DNA from: an uncultured Eubacteriales bacterium
GTDB taxonomy: Bacteria; Bacillota; Clostridia; Oscillospirales; Acutalibacteraceae
NCBI GenBank assembly: GCA_900320925.1
Contig: ONUD01000146.1
Coordinates: forward strand, 1-14,539
Length of the DNA stretch: 14,539 nt
Reading direction: 5' to 3'
This document shows, one piece after another, positions 1-5,050 of the stretch. The first letter of the stretch is position 1. Every line of letters starts with the position of its first letter. A program made the position numbers and the translations under genes. Under the pieces are notes generated by a model. It saw only the letters and a list, made by a program, of their open reading frames with translations. It was not told the origin of the DNA and made no database searches.

Positions 1-664
1 GGTAGCGGTTGATATAATAATCTCTGGCACGTTTGAGCTTGACAGCAATCAGGTTGGCTCTGGGGGCGGCACCGATATATTCCCCATTGTCATTGCCCGC
101 AGCAACGGAGGCAAGAAAGGTACCGTGTCCGTCTTCATCCATGGAGGGAACAACCGTGAAGGGAGCATCCGATTGGAGAGCTTCGTTGATCTGTTCACGG
201 CTGTAGGTAGAGCCGAAATACAGATTGCCGCTTCGTTCACCATCGATGCTCTGATCCCATAGACTGAGAATTTTGGTGGAGCCGTCCTCGAATTGAAAGA
301 CTTTTTTGGTAAAGTCAATGCCGGTATCAACGATGCCGATAATGACCCCGCTGCCGGACAGGTCAAGGAAGGGCTGATTGAGTACTTGTGTAATACCGCT
401 TGTTTCATTGCTCTGAATGTCGAGCGGTGACATGATTTTGGGATAGAAAGAGAAAAAGTCGCTGCCCAGATCGACTAACAGCCGCTGGATGTATTTTTCA
501 TTGGCATACACGATGGCATAGCTGTTTTCCAACTGCGTACCGACACGGATATAAGGCTTGTCACTGATGTATTCACGGAACCGTCTGGTATTGATGACCT
601 GAAAGTCCACGGTTGTCGGCAGCTTTACAAATTCGTCAAGCGGCAGATCCTCTTCATTGATCAT
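1..664 (-). CDS. Csp-like subtilisin-family (S8) protease, C-terminus outside window
   Basis: This is the first 221 codons of a subtilase that runs off the left edge. The catalytic Asp lies in an IVDTGID motif (Asp113) and the catalytic His in a DGHGT motif (His180). The Ser motif would lie outside the window. The roughly 90 residues before the Asp motif resemble the N-terminal prodomain of clostridial Csp proteases. No signal peptide is visible, as expected for proteins made in the developing spore. The start is ATG at 664, with GGGGAGG at 673-679 eight nt upstream. It overlaps the end of the upstream S8 gene by 11 nt, so the two are probably translationally coupled. Known for the family: in Clostridia, Csp proteins relay germinant signals and cleave pro-SleC, the cortex-lytic enzyme. 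A role in germination here is inferred from homology and from the adjacent spoVAE. A generic intracellular subtilase is the alternative. Confidence 0.88.
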   Translation of the reverse strand, partial: MINEEDLPLDEFVKLPTTVDFQVINTRRFREYISDKPYIRVGTQLENSYAIVYANEKYIQRLLVDLGSDFFSFYPKIMSPLDIQSNETSGITQVLNQPFLDLSGSGVIIGIVDTGIDFTKKVFQFEDGSTKILSLWDQSIDGERSGNLYFGSTYSREQINEALQSDAPFTVVPSMDEDGHGTFLASVAAGNDNGEYIGAAPRANLIAVKLKRARDYYINRY

Positions 665-2285
665 AGCCGTAACCTCCCCATTGATAGCGTTCCATGTAGG
701 AAACGGTATTGCTCAGACAGAGTGTGCCGTAGCCGAACGTGGGATTAGGATAGATTCCCCCTGCTGTTCGTCTTGCCCCCAGCCGCAAAAAGGCACGAAT
801 ACGCTCTCCGTACAGAAAAGGGGCATTGCCCTGTACGATGCCCCACTGCATCATCAGGGCTGCCGAACCTGTCACAAAAGGGGCGGCAAAGCTGGTTCCC
901 GTAAAGGTGTCATAGCCGCCCCCTGCACGAGCCGAAAGAATACTGACCGCAGGAGCGGCAATGTCAGGAATATGGGCGGTATCCGGGATGCCCATGCCCG
1001 AAAAATCGGCAATGCTGCCTAAGCGGTCATTGTAGCCCGATACCCTGATAACTTTGTGAGCGGTAGCGGGGAGGGTCATGGTATTGGTGACGGAGGGGTT
1101 GGAAAAATAGGTACCCGCCGTGACCTCCTCCACGGTTGGCAGCCAGATATCGACCGTGCCGTCCACGATGACAGAAGGAATCAGCCGCAGCTTCCAGAGT
1201 CCCGAATGCACGGTTCCCGTGGATGCTTCGAGATTGAAGAAGATCTCCTGATTCGTGGAATAACGGCTGGGCTGTCCGTAGATGACTGTCAGAAGCATAT
1301 TGTCCATTCTAACAGTTTTGAGCCTGTTTTCAAGGTTGATGACACCCGAAGTCATGCCGTTGGGGAAGATCAGCTCTACCGCAAAGCTGTCGGCAAAATT
1401 CTTCCACAGTGACAGGTAGAACCGTTCAATGCCTGCGGCGGTGAAAAATTCCACTTCCTTTACCTGGCCTGAGCGGAGGGCAGTGCTGAAATGGTGTCCT
1501 GCACCGCCCTCGTTGCCTGTCGGAACGACCATTACATTTTTCCATTCTGCTGCCATTTCGGAAAGATATTCCTCAAACAGGGAATCCCCTTTATGGGAAC
1601 CGCTGTTCATGCCAAAGCTCATGTTGATGGCAACAGGCTTTCCAAACTGTCGGGCTTTGTCGGTGATGTATTTGACGGCACGCATGATTTCGGTGCTTTG
1701 GGCAAAAAAATCATTGCCCCTTTGGCCTGTTTTGACGATGACGAGATCTGACTCAAAGGCAACACCGATTCCTTCCCCGTTTCCTGCGGCAATGCCGGCA
1801 ACGGCAGTGCCATGGCCGTTGAAATCATGGGACGGCACAATCAGAAAGGGATTTTCTGCTTGGAGAGCTTCATTGAGCTGCTGCCGGGTATATTCCGTTC
1901 CCTCACGGAAGCCATCCGGAGGAGTCCCCTCGAGGGTCTGATCCCAAAGGCACAAAATACGGCTGGTGCCGTCGGCATGGAGAAAATCCGGATGTGTATA
2001 GTCAATGCCCGAATCAATGATGCCGACAATGACCCCTCTGCCGGTGAGGTCGTTCTGCACGGCTCGGATGCAGGAGGAAGTCAGATGGAAGCTTTCTGCC
2101 AGAAAGAGACGTTTGGGAAATTCAATGTCCTCGATCTCGGAAAAGGCATACAGCTCGTTAATGCGTCCCCTGTCGATGGTAATGACCGCATAATCCTGTG
2201 AAAGGATCTCCGCCGAGGCATTGACACGCTGTGCAGCAGCAACAATATCCCCATTGTATTTGACAATGATTTCTACCGTATCCAT
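654..2285 (-). CDS. Csp-like subtilisin-family (S8) germination protease
   Basis: A 543-residue S8 peptidase with a complete triad: Asp91 in GIIDSGID, His158 in NGHGT and Ser465 in GTSFAAP, with the oxyanion Asn258 in PTGNEG. Residues 1-75 look like the Csp prodomain. Residues about 265-400 form a beta-rich insertion between the oxyanion Asn and the Ser motif, matching the jelly-roll domain that distinguishes Csp proteases from ordinary subtilisins. There is no signal peptide. I chose ATG at 2285 because AGGGGG sits 6 nt upstream. The longer in-frame start at 2336 would lie inside the spoVAE terminator hairpin. Its end overlaps the next S8 gene by 11 nt. Known for the family: the protease activates the cortex hydrolase SleC during spore germination. 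The specific target here is not shown by sequence. Confidence 0.92.
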   Translation of the reverse strand: MDTVEIIVKYNGDIVAAAQRVNASAEILSQDYAVITIDRGRINELYAFSEIEDIEFPKRLFLAESFHLTSSCIRAVQNDLTGRGVIVGIIDSGIDYTHPDFLHADGTSRILCLWDQTLEGTPPDGFREGTEYTRQQLNEALQAENPFLIVPSHDFNGHGTAVAGIAAGNGEGIGVAFESDLVIVKTGQRGNDFFAQSTEIMRAVKYITDKARQFGKPVAINMSFGMNSGSHKGDSLFEEYLSEMAAEWKNVMVVPTGNEGGAGHHFSTALRSGQVKEVEFFTAAGIERFYLSLWKNFADSFAVELIFPNGMTSGVINLENRLKTVRMDNMLLTVIYGQPSRYSTNQEIFFNLEASTGTVHSGLWKLRLIPSVIVDGTVDIWLPTVEEVTAGTYFSNPSVTNTMTLPATAHKVIRVSGYNDRLGSIADFSGMGIPDTAHIPDIAAPAVSILSARAGGGYDTFTGTSFAAPFVTGSAALMMQWGIVQGNAPFLYGERIRAFLRLGARRTAGGIYPNPTFGYGTLCLSNTVSYMERYQWGGYGYDQ

Positions 2286-2304
2286 AAATCGCCCCCTGTG
2301 TCTG

Positions 2305-2332
2305 TTATATGCCCCACGGCAAACAAAAATAC
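2305..2332 (-). promoter_or_regulatory. possible sporulation-sigma promoter for the Csp protease pair
   Basis: On the minus strand, CATATAA (2305-2311) resembles the CAT-type -10 element of forespore and mother-cell sigma factors. GTATT (2328-2332) lies 16 nt further upstream and is four of five matches to the sigma-F/G -35 pattern GHATR. The pair sits between the spoVAE terminator and the protease ATG, where a promoter would be expected. Neither element is a perfect consensus and the -35 overlaps the hairpin arm, so this is tentative. Confidence 0.25.
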
Positions 2333-2354
2333 CCATACATCGCTGTATGGGTAT
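2322..2354 (-). terminator. intrinsic terminator after spoVAE
   Basis: A perfect 11-bp inverted repeat has arms at 2329-2339 (ATACCCATACA) and 2344-2354 (TGTATGGGTAT) with a 4-nt loop. On the minus strand it is followed directly by TTTTTGTTT. It begins 3 nt after the spoVAE stop codon, so it ends the spoVAE transcript and separates it from the protease pair. Confidence 0.88.
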
Positions 2355-2357
2355 CTT

Positions 2358-2711
2358 TTATTTGGAGGACGGCTTTTTGAGCAGTGCCATGAAGAGTCCG
2401 AAAAAAACCGCAGCCGAAATGCCTGCCGCACACGCACTCAGACCGCCGCTGAACATACCGAGCCAGCCATCTCGGCCAATGCTCTCTTCCACACCCTTTG
2501 CCAGTGCATAACCGAAACCCGTCAGGGGAACCGTGGCTCCTGCTCCGGCAAAATCAACAAGCGGCTGATAAATGCCCAGTGCCGTGAACAGCACGCCTGC
2601 TACGACATACACCACTAAAATGCGAGCCGGTGTGAGCTTGGTCTTGTCAATCAGCAGTTGTGCCGCTGTGCAAAACAGCCCTCCCACTATAAATGCATTG
2701 AGATACTGCAC
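2358..2711 (-). CDS. spoVAE: stage V sporulation protein AE (SpoVAE/SpoVAEb)
   Basis: A 117-residue, very hydrophobic protein with hydrophobic stretches at about 5-22, 31-49 and 84-111. The hallmarks of SpoVAE are clear: YLNAFIVGG at the N-terminus, QLLIDKTKLTPARILV (18-33), then LVDFAGAGATVPLTGFG (51-67), and a Gly/Ala-rich C-terminal segment. It is full length for the family. The start is GTG at 2711, with AGGGTGAT at 2717-2724 five nt upstream. Known role: SpoVA proteins form an inner-spore-membrane channel that takes up Ca-dipicolinic acid during sporulation and releases it during germination. The usual partners spoVAC and spoVAD are not adjacent: the upstream side is the divergent mraZ promoter region. 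This is therefore an isolated spoVAE copy, with its partners presumably elsewhere. Confidence 0.93.
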   Translation of the reverse strand: MQYLNAFIVGGLFCTAAQLLIDKTKLTPARILVVYVVAGVLFTALGIYQPLVDFAGAGATVPLTGFGYALAKGVEESIGRDGWLGMFSGGLSACAAGISAAVFFGLFMALLKKPSSK

Positions 2712-2775
2712 CTTACATCACCCTGCTTATTATTTGCCGGATCGGCTGCAATATACATCACGAAATCCGACAGAC

Positions 2776-2791
2776 AAAATTGTGCAATTTT
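2776..2791. repeat. short AT-rich dyad, possible operator
   Basis: AAAATTG and CAATTTT form a 7-bp inverted repeat around a 2-nt centre. The centre is too short for an RNA hairpin, so if functional it would be a protein-binding dyad. It overlaps the weak leftward promoter pair drawn for spoVAE. Such dyads are not rare in AT-rich DNA. Confidence 0.3.
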
Positions 2792-2850
2792 TTCTAAAAT
2801 TTCCGACCAAGCCATCATTTGCGTCAAATTATTTTAGCAAGTTGCAAAAA

Positions 2851-2869
2851 CTATAACAGAGAATTATAG
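2851..2869. repeat. inverted repeat upstream of the mraZ promoter
   Basis: CTATAA (2851-2856) and TTATAG (2864-2869) form a 6-bp inverted repeat with a 7-nt spacer, about 33 nt upstream of the mraZ -35. It is not followed by a T-run on either strand, so it is not a terminator. It could be a regulator site, but chance is quite possible at this base composition. Confidence 0.3.
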
Positions 2870-2901
2870 GTATTTTTCATAGAAAAAAGTTGGCAAATGA
2901 C

Positions 2902-2930
2902 TTGCATTTTCGGATGTAATAATTTATAAT
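2902..2930 (+). promoter_or_regulatory. sigma-A promoter of the dcw cluster (mraZ promoter)
   Basis: TTGCAT (2902-2907) and a perfect TATAAT (2925-2930) are separated by exactly 17 nt. Transcription would start near 2937, a few bases before the first ribosome-binding site at 2941. This is the only good housekeeping promoter visible ahead of mraZ. It probably drives mraZ and, by read-through, much of the cluster. Confidence 0.72.
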
Positions 2931-2953
2931 AAATACATTAGGTGGTGGAATGG

Positions 2954-3013
2954 ATGCACATTGTGCCAGATTGTGGCGGGATGTGTATTTTCTGCCCCAA
3001 AAAACGGTGGTGA
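2954..3013 (+). CDS. possible 19-residue leader peptide ahead of mraZ
   Basis: A short ORF with ATG at 2954 and TGA at 3011-3013 encodes MHIVPDCGGMCIFCPKKRW. GGTGGTGG at 2941-2948 lies 5 nt before the ATG, a good Shine-Dalgarno spacing, and it is the first well-placed start codon after the predicted transcription start. Its stop codon lies inside the mraZ ribosome-binding region (GGTGGTGAGGG), 4 nt before the mraZ ATG. Ribosomes finishing this ORF would therefore cover or deliver to the mraZ start. An overlapping alternative begins at ATG 2950 (24 codons, stop at 3022-3024), but its ribosome-binding site is only 1 nt away. Three cysteines in CxxxCxxC spacing are notable, though nothing else supports a metal site. 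Translation is unproven. Confidence 0.35.
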   Translation: MHIVPDCGGMCIFCPKKRW

Positions 3014-3017
3014 GGGA

Positions 3018-3437
3018 ATGTTGATCGGATCCTATCAGCATAATATCGATGCCAAGGGCAGAGTCATCATTCCGGCCAAGTTCCGTGAGGAACTTGGCGA
3101 AGTATTCTATGCCACCAAGGGAACGGATGCGTCCGTTACCGTGATGTCAAAAGAAGCCTGGGAGACACTGGGAGAAAAAATCGCAGCACTCCCTTCTTCT
3201 AAAACGAAAGATGTCCGACGCTTCCTCTTTTCGGGTGCGGCAGAACTGGTACCCGATAAACAGGGAAGAGTCCTGCTGCCGCAGGTACTCAGGGATCATG
3301 CTTGTCTGCAAAAGGATGTCGTGATTATCGGCACCGGTTCTGTGGCGGAAATATGGGATGCACAGCGTTGGGAAGCATATAACGAAGCACTTGCCGAAAG
3401 TCAGGTGCTGGAAGTCATGGATCTCTATGAACTGTAA
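3018..3437 (+). CDS. mraZ: transcriptional regulator MraZ
   Basis: 139 residues, the normal size for MraZ. The family's duplicated AbrB/SpoVT-like DNA-binding fold shows as two copies of the signature: DAKGRVIIPAKFRE (11-24) and DKQGRVLLPQVLRD (80-93). The N-terminus MLIGSYQHNIDAKGR is the canonical MraZ start, so ATG at 3018 is preferred over an in-frame TTG at 2961. The ribosome-binding stretch GGTGGTGAGGG lies at 3006-3016, unusually close to the ATG. Known for the family: MraZ binds direct repeats in its own promoter and controls the dcw operon. I could not identify clear MraZ boxes here. It is the first gene of the cluster, 11 nt before rsmH. Confidence 0.97.
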   Translation: MLIGSYQHNIDAKGRVIIPAKFREELGEVFYATKGTDASVTVMSKEAWETLGEKIAALPSSKTKDVRRFLFSGAAELVPDKQGRVLLPQVLRDHACLQKDVVIIGTGSVAEIWDAQRWEAYNEALAESQVLEVMDLYEL

Positions 3438-3448
3438 GGCGGTGCAGA

Positions 3449-4372
3449 ATGGAATTTTCACATAAGCCCGTCCTCCTTGCTCAGACGATGGAGGCACTTC
3501 AGGTTGCCCCTGACGGCATCTACCTCGATGGCACGGCGGGCGGCGGCGGTCACTCGGCTGCTATCCTGGCACAACTGAAAAACGGACGGCTGATTTGTGT
3601 TGATCAGGATCCCGATGCGATCCGTGTGCTGCGGGAACGCTTCGGCCATCGTGAAAATGTCACCATTATCCGCTCGAACTTTTCGGAGATCCCCAAAATT
3701 ATCTCTGAACTGGGAATACCCTCACTGGACGGTGTGCTGCTGGATATAGGGGTGTCCTCCCACCAGCTGGATACGGCGGAGAGAGGATTTTCCTATCACC
3801 ATGATGCTCCTTTGGATATGAGAATGAGCCAGAACGGCAGAACTGCGGCGGAACTGGTGAATGAACTGCCGTTTGCGGAACTGGTGAAGATCCTGTCGGT
3901 GTACGGCGAGGAAAAATTTGCTAAAAATATTGCCCGTGCGATTGAACGGGAAAGAACAAAAGAACCTGTTGTTACCACCCTGCGTCTGGCGGAAATCGTG
4001 AAGGCTGCTTACCCGCCTGCTAAAAGACATGACAAACACCCTGCCAGAAAAACCTTTCAGGCATTGAGAATCGCCGTGAACGGGGAACTGGACAGACTGT
4101 CTGAAGGACTGGACGGGGCATTTGCCTCCCTCAAGCAGGGCGGCAGACTGGCCGTCATTACGTTCCATTCGCTGGAGGATCGGATGGTCAAGCAGAGAAT
4201 GACAAAATGGTGCGAAGGGTGTACCTGCCCGAAAGATTTTCCGATCTGCGTGTGCGGCAACCGGCCGAAAGCAAGACTCGTGCTTCGCAGACCCGCAGAA
4301 GCAGAGGAAAGAGAATTGGAGGAAAATCCGAGAAGCCGCAGTGCGAAACTGCGGTGTTGTGAAAAAATATAA
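3449..4372 (+). CDS. rsmH: 16S rRNA (cytosine-1402-N4)-methyltransferase RsmH (MraW)
   Basis: 307 residues, family-typical. It transfers a methyl group from S-adenosylmethionine to N4 of C1402 in the 16S rRNA decoding centre. SAM-binding motif I is YLDGTAGGGGHS (25-36), with ICVDQDPDA at 49-57. Further signatures are LLDIGVSSHQLD (97-108), ERGFSYHHDAPLDMRM (111-126), HPARKTFQALRIAVNGEL (197-214) and GGRLAVITFHSLEDRMVK (231-248). The C-terminus carries the cysteine cluster common in Firmicute RsmH, at residues 255, 258, 260, 267 and 269. ATG at 3449 follows GGCGGTG by about 5 nt. It is conserved in dcw clusters just after mraZ, as here. Confidence 0.98.
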   Translation: MEFSHKPVLLAQTMEALQVAPDGIYLDGTAGGGGHSAAILAQLKNGRLICVDQDPDAIRVLRERFGHRENVTIIRSNFSEIPKIISELGIPSLDGVLLDIGVSSHQLDTAERGFSYHHDAPLDMRMSQNGRTAAELVNELPFAELVKILSVYGEEKFAKNIARAIERERTKEPVVTTLRLAEIVKAAYPPAKRHDKHPARKTFQALRIAVNGELDRLSEGLDGAFASLKQGGRLAVITFHSLEDRMVKQRMTKWCEGCTCPKDFPICVCGNRPKARLVLRRPAEAEERELEENPRSRSAKLRCCEKI

Positions 4373-4445
4373 TTTCATTTTTTGGATAGATGTTCGCCTG
4401 ATGCCATTGGTACAGGCAGAACCTGACCGGAAAGGGAGTAATGAT

Positions 4446-4946
4446 ATGACACGTGATAAGTTAAACGGAGCAGCTTATGACCTGTCACTGTTCGAGGCAC
4501 AGAAAAAGGTCGAAGGTGTCAAAGAAAAAAAGAAAAAAGACAGTAATCTGATCCGCCTGCATAACAAGGAAAAAGAACTGAGGAAAAAACCTGATCCTGC
4601 AAAAGTTGTCGTACTGTCATTGGTGACAGCAACCGTTGTGGCAGTGGCAGGCTGGATTGTCTGCAATAATGTCGTGCTGAATGAACTGCGGCAGGAAATT
4701 ACCACGGCAGAGTCCGAAATCGTCCACCAGGGAACGCTTCAGGCGGAATTTCAGGCAAGAATCGACAACCAGCTGACACCGAGCCGTATCCAAAGCTATG
4801 CGGAAGGCAAACTCGGAATGGCAAAGGTGAAAACGGCACAGAAAAAGTTTATTTCCCTGTCTGACGGAGATGTGGGAGAGGTGATACGGGATGACGGCAG
4901 CAATACGGTGCTGGATTCCCTGTCAAAGCTTTTCGGCGGTTCATAA
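4446..4946 (+). CDS. ftsL: FtsL-like bitopic division protein
   Basis: 166 residues. A lysine-rich cytoplasmic N-terminus (about 1-52, with KEKKKKD at 26-32) precedes one membrane segment (about 53-77). An extracytoplasmic coiled-coil-like stretch follows (about 78-110), then LTPSRIQSYAEGKLGM (110-125), the pattern seen at the end of FtsL/DivIC-type leucine-zipper proteins. The last 40 residues are less conserved. ATG at 4446 has AAGGGAG at 4432-4438 seven nt upstream; the longer ORF reaching back into rsmH lacks such support. Position between rsmH and the class B PBP is the standard ftsL position. Known role: FtsL pairs with DivIC/FtsB and FtsQ to regulate FtsW and the septal PBP. Sequence identity alone is weak, as usual for FtsL, so the call rests on architecture and synteny. 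It is longer than the usual 100-120 residues. Confidence 0.85.
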   Translation: MTRDKLNGAAYDLSLFEAQKKVEGVKEKKKKDSNLIRLHNKEKELRKKPDPAKVVVLSLVTATVVAVAGWIVCNNVVLNELRQEITTAESEIVHQGTLQAEFQARIDNQLTPSRIQSYAEGKLGMAKVKTAQKKFISLSDGDVGEVIRDDGSNTVLDSLSKLFGGS

Positions 4947-4980
4947 TCGTCCGATGACAGCAATATGTATGTGAATAAGC

Positions 4981-5023
4981 GGGCTGTAACAAAGAAAACG
5001 GTTTTTGTATACAGTCCGTTTTT
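4981..5023 (+). terminator. terminator-like hairpin between ftsL and the PBP gene
   Basis: GGGCTGTA (4981-4988) pairs with TACAGTCC (5010-5017), including one G-U pair. ACAAA (4989-4993) pairs with TTTGT (5004-5008) after a single bulged A at 5009. The stem of about 13 bp is followed by G and five T residues (5019-5023). This is the form of an intrinsic terminator, yet it lies inside the cluster, 27 nt before the PBP ATG, and I see no promoter after it. It may cause partial termination, or act as an attenuator or RNA-processing site. Confidence 0.55.
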
Positions 5024-5050
5024 ACCGTAAGGAAAGAAAGAGGGAGGATC

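Larger units (their letters stand above)
2712..3017. other. divergent intergenic region between spoVAE and mraZ
   Basis: A strongly AT-rich stretch of about 300 bases between two divergent genes. Rightward it holds a sigma-A promoter at 2902-2930 and a possible leader ORF at 2954-3013. Leftward, a weak sigma-A-like pair can be drawn for spoVAE (TTGTCT at 2772-2777, 16-nt spacer, TATATT at 2750-2755), but I do not trust it since a forespore promoter would be expected. Two dyads are present, at 2776-2791 and 2851-2869. The pattern GCAA...TTGC occurs at 2837-2845 and 2893-2905, the latter overlapping the -35 of mraZ. I see no RNA gene and no terminator here. Confidence 0.6.

Noticed and set aside
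2286..2336. A longer N-terminus for the complete Csp protease, starting at 2336
   Set aside because: The added codons run through the spoVAE terminator hairpin, while ATG 2285 has a good ribosome-binding site and begins the conserved prodomain.
2972..2995. The CxxxCxxC spacing of the leader ORF as a radical-SAM motif
   Set aside because: A 19-residue peptide cannot form a radical-SAM fold; the spacing is most likely coincidence.
2941..3017. MraZ operator boxes (TGGG-type direct repeats) near the mraZ promoter
   Set aside because: Several TGG triplets are present, but they coincide with ribosome-binding sites and lack the regular spacing known for MraZ boxes, so I do not call them.
4336..4354. 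A GC-rich hairpin (CCGCAG / CTGCGG) at the end of rsmH
   Set aside because: It lies within the coding sequence and is followed by TGTTGTGA rather than a T-run, so it does not look like a terminator.
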